Assembly (NCBI RefSeq): GCF_023218075.1
Contig: NZ_JALPTB010000052.1
Location: 1 to 46,245, forward strand
DNA: 46,245 nucleotides
Direction: 5' to 3'
Source of the DNA: Rhodococcus sp. HM1
Lineage (GTDB): Bacteria > Actinomycetota > Actinomycetes > Mycobacteriales > Mycobacteriaceae
Positions within the stretch are counted from its first letter, which is position 1. Every line of letters starts with the position of its first letter. The notes below the pieces were generated by a model, which was not told the DNA's origin, searched no databases, and was given only the letters and a program-made list of their open reading frames with translations. Below, one piece after another: positions 15,567 to 23,660 of this stretch. A program made the translations under genes and the position numbers.

Positions 15567-16900
15567 GCCGGTCCTTCCGTTGTGTGGTGGCGGGCGACCG
15601 CGCGGTCGACGAGATCGCCCGCGTGACCGAGATAGTGTGTGGGGTCGAGCAACTCGCGCACCCGGTCGGCACCGAGAGGTCCGGTGATCGCCGGGTCGCG
15701 GTCGAGTGGGGTCCCGGCCAGGGCCGCGGCGGTGACGATGTCGCGGGCGTTGTCGGTGTGCTCGGCCAGCGCCGCGGTGACCTTCTCCGCGAGGATCGCG
15801 CCTCCGGTGAGCCCGAGGTTGCGGGCCAGCGCGTCGGGGTGCACGTGCAACCCGCCGAGGCTCACCGAAAGCTGGTGTGCCGCACCACCGGACAGCCGGA
15901 TCAGGTCGGTGAGTGTCTCCCACTCGGCATGCCAGGCACCGGCTGCGCGGGCGAACTCGTGGTCCGCCGCGGCGAGCACCGTGGCGACCAGACCCGGCAC
16001 CCGTCGCGCGGCGGCCCGCGCGGTGATCGCCGCGACCGGATTGCGTTTGTGCGGCATGGCGGAAGATCCGCCGGGTGCGTCCTCGCCGACCTCGCCGAAT
16101 TCGGTTGCGGCCATGAGCACGATGTCGGTGGCGGCCTTCGACACCGATCCGGTGGCGACACCGAGCGCGGAGGCGAGAGTCGTGACCGGGGTGCGCACGG
16201 TGTGCCACGGCACGATCGGCCGGGCGAGGCCGAGCAGGTCCGCGAGCGTGTCGGCGAACGCGAGACCCTCGGGATACACCGCGGCGAGAGTTCCTGCCGC
16301 ACCGCCGTACTGGACCGGAAGCATGTCCAGCGCCCGCTCGATCGCGGCGACACCGTCGTCGAGCGCGACGAGCCAGGTCGCCGCGAGCGCCCCGAAGGTC
16401 GTGGGCAACGCCTGCTGGCCGAGCGTGCGGGCGACCATCGGGGTGTCGCGATAGGTGGACGCGAGCCGTGCCGCGGCGTCGGCTGCGGCCCGCAGGTCGG
16501 CGACGATGCGTCGACCGGCCTTGCGGGCCAATAACATCAGCGCGGTGTCGAGCACGTCCTGGCTGGTGGCCCCGACGTGCACGGCGGCGGCCGGCGCATC
16601 GGCGCGTTCCCGCAGGATCTTCACCAGCGGGATCACCGGATTGCCGCCGGCCGCGGAGAGCGTGCCGAGTTCGGCCGGGTCCAGGTCGCGGGCGATCGAC
16701 GCGGCCGCCGCGGCAACCGCTGCGACGTCGGCGGCGGTGGCCCGGCCGTGACGTTCCGCGGCACGGGTGATCGCCACCTCGACGTCGAGCAGGGCCGTCA
16801 GCCATGCGTGATCGGACAGCATCGGCGCGAGATCCCCGGCCCCGAAGACCGGGTCGAACAGGCTCCCGCGGGTGTGGTCGGACCGTGCCGGCTCGGACAA
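15563..16900 (-). CDS. pcaB: 3-carboxy-cis,cis-muconate cycloisomerase
   Basis: A ~445-residue fumarase/aspartase-superfamily enzyme that cyclises 3-carboxymuconate to 4-carboxymuconolactone. The superfamily signature GSSAMPHKRNPV is clear, as are AVHVGATSQDVLDTALML and VQYGGAAGTL. I chose a TTG start at 16900, 13 bp after the pcaG stop with GGAG upstream, because homologues begin near SLFDPVFG. An ATG at 16942 would overlap pcaG by 29 bp and add 14 basic residues, and cannot be excluded. The stop overlaps pcaL (ATGA). Confidence 0.93.
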   Translation of the reverse strand: MSEPARSDHTRGSLFDPVFGAGDLAPMLSDHAWLTALLDVEVAITRAAERHGRATAADVAAVAAAAASIARDLDPAELGTLSAAGGNPVIPLVKILRERADAPAAAVHVGATSQDVLDTALMLLARKAGRRIVADLRAAADAAARLASTYRDTPMVARTLGQQALPTTFGALAATWLVALDDGVAAIERALDMLPVQYGGAAGTLAAVYPEGLAFADTLADLLGLARPIVPWHTVRTPVTTLASALGVATGSVSKAATDIVLMAATEFGEVGEDAPGGSSAMPHKRNPVAAITARAAARRVPGLVATVLAAADHEFARAAGAWHAEWETLTDLIRLSGGAAHQLSVSLGGLHVHPDALARNLGLTGGAILAEKVTAALAEHTDNARDIVTAAALAGTPLDRDPAITGPLGADRVRELLDPTHYLGHAGDLVDRAVARHHTTEGPA

Positions 16901-16913
16901 CGCAGGCTCCCGT

Positions 16914-17495
16914 CTAGATCGAGAAGAACGGTGTCTCGACACCGTTCGGATCGAGGTCCTGAACGTACACCGTCCACTCGTAGCCGTCGCCGGTCTTGTC
17001 GGCGACGAGCTTGGCGCGCTGCGACTCGGGTAGGGCCGTCAGTACCGGATCGGTCGCGTGCTCCGCGAGGTCCTCGGGGAAATACATGCGCGTGTACAGG
17101 CGATCCAGCGTGCCGCGGGCGAAGATCCCGACCAGCAGGTGCGGCGCCTGGCCGTCGCCGGAACCCGGCTTGACGGTGTGCACGACGGCCGTTCCCGTCT
17201 CGTCGGCGGCGCTGCGGGCGAAGCCCCGGAATCCCGGTGCGCCGTAACGGCCGTCGGTGTCGGCCTGCCACGTCTCGAGCATCGCGTCGGCCATGGGTTC
17301 GCGGTGGCCGTCGAGGACCGTGATGCGGACCGTGATGCGGCCGGGAGTATCTGCGGGGACGACGTTCTCGCCGTCGGTGCCCCAGTCGAGACCGATCTTC
17401 CAGTAGGGTCCGACGGTCTGCGACGGTGTCGGGCCGAAGGTGGCGGTGCTCTGGTCGCCGGGGGTGACGGGGTAACGGGGAGCGAAGTCACTCAT
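16914..17495 (-). CDS. pcaG: Protocatechuate 3,4-dioxygenase alpha subunit
   Basis: A 193-residue intradiol dioxygenase subunit with PSQTVGPYWKIGL near the N-terminus, DTPGRITVRITVLDGHREPM, ADTDGRYG and FARGTLDRLYTRMYFPED. It lacks the full iron-ligand set, as expected for the alpha subunit, and pairs with PcaH to open the ring of protocatechuate. The start at 17495 overlaps the end of pcaH by 8 bp. Confidence 0.95.
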   Translation of the reverse strand: MSDFAPRYPVTPGDQSTATFGPTPSQTVGPYWKIGLDWGTDGENVVPADTPGRITVRITVLDGHREPMADAMLETWQADTDGRYGAPGFRGFARSAADETGTAVVHTVKPGSGDGQAPHLLVGIFARGTLDRLYTRMYFPEDLAEHATDPVLTALPESQRAKLVADKTGDGYEWTVYVQDLDPNGVETPFFSI

Positions 17496-18207
17496 CGTCG
17501 TCCTCCTCGTTCTCGAAGGGGGTGGCCTCGCGGCCGCGCAGCACGATATCGAAGCGGAACCCGAGGGCCCAGTTGTCGACGGTGGCGTCGTAGTCGAACA
17601 CGCTGACCATGCGGTGCCGCGCCTCGGCGGGCACCGAGTTGTAGATCGGGTCCTGGAAGAACAGCGGGTCGTCCGGGAAGTACATCTGGGTGACGAGCCG
17701 CTGCGTGAACGCCGTGCCGAACAGGGAGAAGTGGATGTGCGCGGGCCGCCACGCGTTGTGGTGGTTGCGCCACGGGTAGGCACCGGGTTTGACGGTGGTG
17801 AAACGGTATCCGCCCTGCGCGTCGGTGACGCAGCGGCCGACGCCGTTGAAGTACGGGTCGAGGGGAGCGGGCCAGCTGTCGTTCACGTGGCGGTACCGGC
17901 CGGCGGCGTTGGCCTGCCACACCTCGACGAGGGTGTGCGGGACGGGCTTGCCGTCGCTGTCGAGGACGCGGCCGTGGACGATGATGCGCTGGCCGGCTGC
18001 TTCGCCGCCGTTGGCGAGGGTCAGGTCGGCGTCGCCGTCCTGCACCCGGTCCTCACCGAAGACGGGGCCGGTCAGCTCGCCGAGGCGCTGCGGGATCAGC
18101 GTGAGGGGCTGGGCGGGGCGGCGCAGGGCGGTGGTCCGGTAGTCCGGGAAGTCCAGTGGTGGGTGCACGCCCTCGGGGCGGAAGAATCGTGGTGGCAGAT
18201 GAAGCAC
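17488..18207 (-). CDS. pcaH: Protocatechuate 3,4-dioxygenase beta subunit
   Basis: A 239-residue catalytic subunit. All four Fe(III) ligands are in place: Tyr105 (GRYRHVN), Tyr144 (GAYPWRNHHNAW) and His157/His159 (RPAHIHFS), each offset by 3 from the Pseudomonas enzyme numbering as I recall it. With PcaG it converts protocatechuate to 3-carboxy-cis,cis-muconate. I chose the GTG at 18207, with GAGG upstream, because it gives the family's normal length; an upstream ATG at 18366 adds 53 low-complexity residues overlapping pobA. The acidic C-terminus overlaps pcaG. Confidence 0.95.
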   Translation of the reverse strand: MLHLPPRFFRPEGVHPPLDFPDYRTTALRRPAQPLTLIPQRLGELTGPVFGEDRVQDGDADLTLANGGEAAGQRIIVHGRVLDSDGKPVPHTLVEVWQANAAGRYRHVNDSWPAPLDPYFNGVGRCVTDAQGGYRFTTVKPGAYPWRNHHNAWRPAHIHFSLFGTAFTQRLVTQMYFPDDPLFFQDPIYNSVPAEARHRMVSVFDYDATVDNWALGFRFDIVLRGREATPFENEEDDDE

Positions 18208-18253
18208 AGGAACCTCGCGTGTCGAATCGGGAAGGGACGGGGGCGACGTGGTG

Positions 18254-19450
18254 TCAGTTGTCGGGGCCGCCGGTGTACGCCTCGGCGAGGTACTGCCGGC
18301 CGTACCGGGAACCGGTGACGGCAGCGAGCTCGCCGAGGGCGCGACGGCGTTCGAACGATGTTGCATCGGAACGGGTGTGGAGCATGGAGGTCATCCAATA
18401 GGAGAAGTTCTGCGCCTTCCACACCCGCTGCAGCGCGGTGTCGCTGTAGGCGTCGAGCAGCGCACCCGAACCGGTCGAGAAGAAGGAGTCGAGGGCACGG
18501 AACAGCACGCGTACGTCCGCCAGCGCGAGGTTCAGGCCCTTCGCACCGGTGGGCGGGACGGTGTGCCCGGCGTCGCCGGCCAGGAAGAGGTTGCCGTGGC
18601 GCATCGGTTCACACACGTAGGACCGGAACGGCAGCACCATCTGCTCGAAGATGCGGCCGCGCTTCAACTCGAGACCGTCGGGGCCGTCGACGCGCCGCTG
18701 CAGTTCGTCCCAGATGCGTTCCTCGCTCCAGCTCGAGGCGTCCTCGGCCGGGTCGCACTGGAAGTACATGCGCTGCACCGCCTCGCTGCGCTGACTGATC
18801 AGCGCGAAGCCGTATTCCGATCGGGCGTAGATCAATTCGGGTGCGCTCGGCGGCGCTTCGGTGAGGATGCCGAACCAGGCGAACGGATACTCGATGAAGT
18901 GGTCGGTGCGCACGTCAGCCGGAATCGCCTTGCGGCAGATGCTCTGTGATCCGTCCGCGCCCACGAGGATGCGGCAGTGGATCTCGATCTCGGTGCCGTC
19001 GGCCTCGGTGACGCGGATCTTGGGCGTGTCGGTGGTGACGTCGAGAACCTCGGTGTCGCGGACGCCGTAGCGGACATCGCCGCCGTCACGCTCGCGCGCC
19101 GCGGCGAGGTCCACGAAGACCTCGTTCTGCGGGTACAGCCACACCGACTCGCCGACGAGGTCCTGGAAGTCGATGCGGTGGCTGCGCCCGTCGAACCGCA
19201 GGTCGATGCCGTCGTGCCGGTGGCCTTCGGACAGCACGCGACCGTTGACGCCGCTGTCGGTCAGCAGCTTCACCGATCCATGCTCGAGAATGCCCGCGCG
19301 GTGGGTGGTGCGGATGGTCTCGCGGTCGCGCTTCTCGACGACGATGTTGTCGATGCCGGCCTTCGCCAGCAGGTGCGAGAGCATCAGCCCGGCCGGACCG
19401 CCACCGACGATGCCGACCTGCGTGGTGACGGTCGTTCGGGGTGCGGTCAT
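18254..19450 (-). CDS. pobA: 4-hydroxybenzoate 3-monooxygenase
   Basis: A 398-residue FAD-dependent aromatic hydroxylase converting 4-hydroxybenzoate to protocatechuate. It shows GIVGGGPAGLMLSHLL (FAD dinucleotide fold), the DG motif ILVGADGSQS and GDAGHTVPPTGAKGLNLALA (FAD ribityl binding). The length equals the ~394 residues of known PobA enzymes. The ATG at 19450 is preceded by GGAGGAAT. It is the first gene of the operon with pcaHGBL 46 bp downstream, so the cluster encodes 4-hydroxybenzoate entry plus the first steps of the protocatechuate branch. Confidence 0.95.
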   Translation of the reverse strand: MTAPRTTVTTQVGIVGGGPAGLMLSHLLAKAGIDNIVVEKRDRETIRTTHRAGILEHGSVKLLTDSGVNGRVLSEGHRHDGIDLRFDGRSHRIDFQDLVGESVWLYPQNEVFVDLAAARERDGGDVRYGVRDTEVLDVTTDTPKIRVTEADGTEIEIHCRILVGADGSQSICRKAIPADVRTDHFIEYPFAWFGILTEAPPSAPELIYARSEYGFALISQRSEAVQRMYFQCDPAEDASSWSEERIWDELQRRVDGPDGLELKRGRIFEQMVLPFRSYVCEPMRHGNLFLAGDAGHTVPPTGAKGLNLALADVRVLFRALDSFFSTGSGALLDAYSDTALQRVWKAQNFSYWMTSMLHTRSDATSFERRRALGELAAVTGSRYGRQYLAEAYTGGPDN

Positions 19451-19482
19451 CGGATTCCTCCAGGGGTGCTCGGATGAACGCA

Positions 19483-19511
19483 AGTGTGGTGCGCACCTCA
19501 CCCGAAGCGAA
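19483..19511 (-). promoter_or_regulatory. pobA-pca promoter with IclR-type palindrome
   Basis: On the minus strand, TTCGCT (19511-19506) and CACACT (19488-19483) form -35/-10 candidates 17 bp apart, ~33 bp upstream of the pobA start. The near-perfect 18-bp palindrome GTGTGGTGCGCACCTCAC (19484-19501, one mismatched pair) fills the spacer and the -10. This fits control by the IclR-type protein encoded just upstream. Confidence 0.55.
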
Positions 19512-19520
19512 CCGCTCTTC

Positions 19521-20300
19521 TCATTGAACGAGAAAATCGGAGGTGGTCGGGGGCTGTTCCCCGGCGGCGCGGGCGATGCCCCGCGCCGCGGCCATGAGCA
19601 CCGCGATGATCGCCTGCCTCTGCGCGATCCCGGTGGGAACCACCACGCCGAGCGCCGCGAGGGCGTGCCCGGACCGGCCGACGACCGGAACCGAGATGCC
19701 CGTGGTGCCCACGTCGAGGACCCCGTCGTAGCTCGCGTAGCCGCGGCGCCGGATCTCCGCCAGATCGCGACGGAAATCCCTTGTGGTGGTGGGAGATCGG
19801 AGATTCACCTCGGGGTGGAGTCGTTGATAGTCCTCCTGCACGTCGGCGGGGGAGAACGCGAGCATGACCATGCCCATCGACGTGTCGTGCGCCGACATCC
19901 GGCCCGCCACCGAAGCCTGGTTGATCACCGACCCGGACGACGAAAGCCGATCGAGCACGAGAACCTCACCGTCGCGCAGCACCGACAGTTGCGTGTGCTG
20001 GTGCACGACCGACTGCACGTCCTGCAGGAACGGCAGCGCCGCCTCCCGCAGGTCCTTCGCCGGGGAACTGCGCGCGACGAGTTCCCACAGACGCATGCCC
20101 AGACGCACCGTGCCGTCCGGTTCCCGCGCGAGGATGCCGTGGTGCACCATCTCGCCGACGAGCCGGTACATCGTCGCCTGCGGGATACCGGACCGGCGTG
20201 CCAGGGCGCTGACGGTCAACGCCGGTTGCGCGTCGTCGAAGGATTCGAGGATGCGTACGACGCGGTCGAGAATCGAGTCACCGGACGGCGAATTGGCCAT
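19521..20300 (-). CDS. IclR-family transcriptional regulator
   Basis: A 259-residue regulator with an N-terminal winged helix (LTVSALARRSGIPQATMYRL) and a C-terminal IclR effector domain (about 85-250, including SAHDTSMGMVMLAF and VGTTGISVPVVGRSGHALAAL). It lies 70 bp upstream of pobA in the same orientation, so it is the likely PobR/PcaR-type regulator of pobA-pcaHGBL with an aromatic acid as effector. The start at 20300 looks leaderless: GATAAT lies 6 bases upstream inside a perfect palindrome. Activator or repressor cannot be decided from sequence. Confidence 0.9.
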   Translation of the reverse strand: MANSPSGDSILDRVVRILESFDDAQPALTVSALARRSGIPQATMYRLVGEMVHHGILAREPDGTVRLGMRLWELVARSSPAKDLREAALPFLQDVQSVVHQHTQLSVLRDGEVLVLDRLSSSGSVINQASVAGRMSAHDTSMGMVMLAFSPADVQEDYQRLHPEVNLRSPTTTRDFRRDLAEIRRRGYASYDGVLDVGTTGISVPVVGRSGHALAALGVVVPTGIAQRQAIIAVLMAAARGIARAAGEQPPTTSDFLVQ

Positions 20301-20303
20301 GCT

Positions 20304-20314
20304 CCGATTATCGG
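20304..20314 (-). promoter_or_regulatory. Leaderless -10 inside palindrome, IclR gene
   Basis: CCGAT-T-ATCGG is an 11-bp perfect palindrome containing GATAAT on the minus strand, 6 bases before the IclR-type ATG. A -10 at that distance means transcription starts at or near the start codon. The palindrome could allow autoregulation. Confidence 0.45.
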
Positions 20315-20336
20315 CGCCGCGGCACCTGCGCCCGCG

Positions 20337-22466
20337 TCAGCCGGGGATCCTGATCGTGATACCGGGGAACACCTCGATCTGCGGCGGCAGGTCGATCGGT
20401 ACGTCCGGGATGTCCACCGGCGGCGCTTCCAGGGTGATCGGCGGCAGTTCCGGCAACGTCAGCTGCGGCACCGGGGGAGCGGTCGTCGTCGTCGTTTCGC
20501 TGATCCCCGCGTCGGCGGGCACGCCGGCCTGACCGTCGATCGGGTCCGGCCACGGGAAACTCTCGAAGTCGGTGCCCTCGAGCGCACCGTCCATCGTGCC
20601 CTTCCAGATGTCCGACGGCAGGCCCGAACCGTAGATGGATCCGCCCCAGCTGTTGACGATCGCCTCGCCGTCCGGGGTACCGACCCACACCGCCGTCGAC
20701 AGCGACGGCGTGTACCCGACCATCCAGGCGTCCTTGTTCAGGCCGGTGTCCCCGAGCTGGGTCGTGCCGGTCTTCGCCGCCGACGGACGACCCCCGGCCA
20801 GCGCGTGACCGCGCGAGTACGCAGCGATCGGCAGCATGGCCTGCGTGACGTTGTCGGCGACCGCCGGATCGAGCCTGAATTCGCCGGGGGAGGCGGGCCG
20901 GTCCAGCAGCACGTCGCCGTCGGCCGTCTCGACCCGCTGGACGAAGAACGGCTCGTGGAAGGTTCCGGACGCGGCGAGCGTCGCATAGGCCGAGGCCATG
21001 TCGATGACGCGGGACTGATACTGGCCCAGAACGATTCCGCCCTCCGGCGGACCGCCCTCGTGACTCAGCGTGGTCCCCTCCACGCCCGGAATGGTCATGG
21101 GGATGCCGGCGTCGTGCGCGGCGTCGGCGATCGCCTGCGGGCCGTCGTCCATCGACATCATCAACCGGTAGAAGCTCGTGTTCAGCGACCGCTTGAGGGC
21201 CTCGGCGATCGTGCACTTGCCGCACGAGGCGCCCTCGACGTTGCCGATCTCGATGTTGCCGACCTTCAGCGGCGAGCTGTCGAAGCGGGCGTTCAGGCCG
21301 ATGCCCTGCCGCAGAGCCGCGACCAGACCGAACACCTTGAACGACGAACCGGTCTGAAGCGGCGCCTGCGCGAAGTCGAAGCCTGCGCCCTCCTCGCCGC
21401 CGTAGTAGGCGCGCACGGCACCGGTGCGCGGGTCGATCGACACCACCGCGGTCCGCAGGCTCTCGTCCTCACCGTCGAGAGTGCTGCGAGCACTGTCGAT
21501 CGCCGCCTGCTGCGCGACCGGATCGATGGTCGTCGTGATCCGCAGCCCCTCGGTGTTCAGCGTCTGCTCGCTGATGCCCGCGGCGGACAGTTCACGCAGC
21601 ACCTGAGTCTTGACGTGGCCTTCCGGTCCGGTCGAATCATTCTGCTGCGCAAGCTGATTCGACGGCACCGTCGGCGGGAACTGCTGCCCGTCACGTTCGC
21701 CTGCGTCCAGCACGCCCATCTCGACCATGCCGTCGAGCACGTACGTCCAGCGCGCCTCGATCGCCGGCCGGTTGAACTCCGGGTCCAGCGACGACGGGCT
21801 CTGGATCACCCCGGCAAGCACCGCCCCCTCGGACACCGACAGCTCACCGACGGGCTTGCCGAAGTACGCCTCCGACGCCGCCGCGATGCCGTACGCACCG
21901 CGACCGAAATAGATGGTGTTCAGGTAGGCCTGCAGGATCTCGTCCTTCGACGACTGCCGGGCCATCTTGGTGGAGACGACCAGCTCCCGCATCTTGCGGG
22001 TGATCGTCCGGTCCGCGCCGACCAGCACGTTCTTCACGTACTGCTGGGTGATCGTCGAACCACCACCGGCGGTTTCCTTGCCCATCACGTTGTCGCGCGC
22101 CGCGCGCACGAACCCGGAGATCGAGAAGCCGGGATTGCTGTAGAAGTTGCGGTCCTCCGCGGACAGCACCGCGTTGCGGACGTGCTCGGGAACTTCCTCG
22201 ATGTCCACCTCGGTGCGATTGCCCTCGGGCGGCACGACCGTGCTGAGCACCGTGGTGCCGTCGGCCGCGTAGATCGTGGCCACCTGATCGTTCTTCATGT
22301 CCGACGGACGCGGTACGTCGACCGACATGTATGCCACCGCGAAACCGATGCCGGGCACGATCACCAGGAGCGCCACGACGGCGAGCACCAGGTAACGGAC
22401 AAGGCGCCACCCCCGTGACTTGGCGGGGGTGGCAGGTCTGGAAGGCGACGACGACGAAGAACTCAC
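20337..22466 (-). CDS. Bifunctional penicillin-binding protein (class A)
   Basis: A 709-residue peptidoglycan synthase. It has a serine-rich cytoplasmic tail, one membrane helix (~24-46) and a GT51 glycosyltransferase (Glu104 in LSAEDRNFY; GGGSTITQQYVKN; KDEILQAYLNTIYFGRGAYG). The transpeptidase follows with Ser374-x-x-Lys377 (TGSSFKVF), Ser427-Leu-Asn and Lys565-Thr-Gly (AKTGTTQ). A Pro/Thr-rich extracellular tail of ~90 residues replaces a PASTA domain. Cys415 and Cys418 (ASCGKC) near the SxN motif could form a disulfide. The start is a GTG at 22466 with only a weak AGAAAG. It resembles the PonA group of mycolic-acid bacteria and lies 36 bp upstream of the IclR gene, probably without functional link. 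Confidence 0.92.
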   Translation of the reverse strand: MSSSSSSPSRPATPAKSRGWRLVRYLVLAVVALLVIVPGIGFAVAYMSVDVPRPSDMKNDQVATIYAADGTTVLSTVVPPEGNRTEVDIEEVPEHVRNAVLSAEDRNFYSNPGFSISGFVRAARDNVMGKETAGGGSTITQQYVKNVLVGADRTITRKMRELVVSTKMARQSSKDEILQAYLNTIYFGRGAYGIAAASEAYFGKPVGELSVSEGAVLAGVIQSPSSLDPEFNRPAIEARWTYVLDGMVEMGVLDAGERDGQQFPPTVPSNQLAQQNDSTGPEGHVKTQVLRELSAAGISEQTLNTEGLRITTTIDPVAQQAAIDSARSTLDGEDESLRTAVVSIDPRTGAVRAYYGGEEGAGFDFAQAPLQTGSSFKVFGLVAALRQGIGLNARFDSSPLKVGNIEIGNVEGASCGKCTIAEALKRSLNTSFYRLMMSMDDGPQAIADAAHDAGIPMTIPGVEGTTLSHEGGPPEGGIVLGQYQSRVIDMASAYATLAASGTFHEPFFVQRVETADGDVLLDRPASPGEFRLDPAVADNVTQAMLPIAAYSRGHALAGGRPSAAKTGTTQLGDTGLNKDAWMVGYTPSLSTAVWVGTPDGEAIVNSWGGSIYGSGLPSDIWKGTMDGALEGTDFESFPWPDPIDGQAGVPADAGISETTTTTAPPVPQLTLPELPPITLEAPPVDIPDVPIDLPPQIEVFPGITIRIPG

Positions 22467-22574
22467 ACGGGCTACTTTCTGGCGAAATCCGGGCTCGACA
22501 GATCATCGCACCCTGTCATCCGTATGGTACGTAGTCCGGGACAACTGTGATCGAAGGCGCACGGGCCGTGTCCC

Positions 22575-22614
22575 GTGTCTATATGTGGCGCCTCCCACCG
22601 CCACAAAGGCACAC
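22575..22614. terminator. Hairpin of a dispersed family, downstream of the ABC importer
   Basis: GTGGCG (22585-22590) pairs with CGCCAC (22599-22604), and GTGT (22575-22578) with ACAC (22611-22614) across a 6/6 internal mismatch. The right half, CCGCCACAAAGGCACAC (22598-22614), is identical to the right arm of the hairpin at 39447-39486. It lies just after the last gene of the minus-strand importer operon and probably terminates it. Confidence 0.5.
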
Positions 22615-22620
22615 CGGCGC

Positions 22621-22812
22621 CTACGGCGCCCTCCGCCAGGCACGGAACGCGAAACCCCACGCGGTCGCGAATCCGAGCAGCACCAGTCCCGGGACGATGC
22701 CCGGCGCCGGGGACCACAACTCGGCGACCGCGGCGATCAGCGCCATGACCGTGAACACGGTCAGGAACCCCAGCAGCATCTCGAGCCGCTGCCGCCGGGG
22801 GACCCGTCTCAC
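22621..22812 (-). CDS. Small two-helix membrane protein of the importer operon
   Basis: A 63-residue protein starting at a GTG (22812) that overlaps the permease stop as GTGA. It begins MRRVPRRQRLEML and contains two hydrophobic helices (about 12-30, LLGFLTVFTVMALIAAVAEL, and 38-57, GIVPGLVLLGFATAWGFAFR) with a basic N-terminus and C-terminus. I infer a helical hairpin with both ends inside. In the Corynebacterium glutamicum trehalose importer locus, as I recall it, a small hypothetical gene also follows the permease genes, so this may be a conserved accessory subunit. Function unknown. Confidence 0.7.
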   Translation of the reverse strand: MRRVPRRQRLEMLLGFLTVFTVMALIAAVAELWSPAPGIVPGLVLLGFATAWGFAFRAWRRAP

Positions 22813-23660
22813 GACTTCACGCCGCCCGCGGTCAGACCCGAGATGATGCGGCGCTGGAAGATCAGCACCATGATCACCAGCGGCACCATCACCAGCGTGC
22901 CGCCGGCCATGATCGAGGCGTACGGCGTCACGTACGGGTCGGTGCCGGTGAACCGTGCCATCGCGACCGTCACCGGCGCGGTCTTCTCGCTCGACAGCTG
23001 CGACATCAGCAGGTACTCGTTCACGGTCGCGATGAACGCCAGGATCGCGGTGGTGAACATCGCCGGCGCGGCGAGCGGCAGCATCACCAACCGGAACGCC
23101 TGCCCGCGCGTCGCACCGTCCATCCGGGCCGCCTCCTCGAGTTCCCACGGCAGTTCCGAGAAGAACGAGGTCAACGTGTACACCGTCAGCGGCAGCACGA
23201 ACGAGATGTTCGGGATGATCAGCGCCTGGTAGCTGCCGATCCAGCCGATGTCGGTGAACAACTGGAACAGCGGCGTCACCAGCGCCACCACCGGGAACAT
23301 CGACGCGCCCAGGATGATGCCGGTGACGAAGTACTTGCCCCGGAAATCGAACCGGGCCAGCGCGTAGGCGGTGAACACACCGAGCAGCAGCGCGACCGCG
23401 GTGGTCGCACCGGCGATGATGACGCTGTTGACCAGCGCGCGGGAGAAGTTCACCTTCGCGTCGGGATCGAGGGCGTCGGCGAAGTTCTGCAGCGTCGGGT
23501 TCGCGGGCCACAGCGACGTGCTGAACGTCTCGGACGGCTCGCGCAGCGCCGTGACGATCATCCAGTAGCAGGGCGCCAGGCCCCACAGGACGATGAGGAT
23601 CACCCCGGCATACGTGCCGGCCGAGCGCACCTTCGTGCCTCCGGTACCGGGACTGCTCAT
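22809..23660 (-). CDS. Carbohydrate ABC permease (MalG/SugB type)
   Basis: A 283-residue inner-membrane permease of the CUT1 sugar family with six predicted helices. The cytoplasmic EAA loop that docks the ATPase reads EEAARMDGATRGQAFRLVML-P. The start at 23660 overlaps the upstream permease stop (ATGA) and the stop overlaps the 63-residue membrane protein. By gene order it matches SugB/TusG of trehalose importers; the substrate is inferred from context only. Confidence 0.9.
   Translation of the reverse strand: MSSPGTGGTKVRSAGTYAGVILIVLWGLAPCYWMIVTALREPSETFSTSLWPANPTLQNFADALDPDAKVNFSRALVNSVIIAGATTAVALLLGVFTAYALARFDFRGKYFVTGIILGASMFPVVALVTPLFQLFTDIGWIGSYQALIIPNISFVLPLTVYTLTSFFSELPWELEEAARMDGATRGQAFRLVMLPLAAPAMFTTAILAFIATVNEYLLMSQLSSEKTAPVTVAMARFTGTDPYVTPYASIMAGGTLVMVPLVIMVLIFQRRIISGLTAGGVKS

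Noticed and set aside
19173..22418. Plus-strand open frame of over 1000 codons across the pobA, IclR and PBP genes
   Set aside because: It is antisense to three well-supported genes with clear motifs, is Arg/His-rich and lacks any domain; such shadows are common in high-GC DNA.
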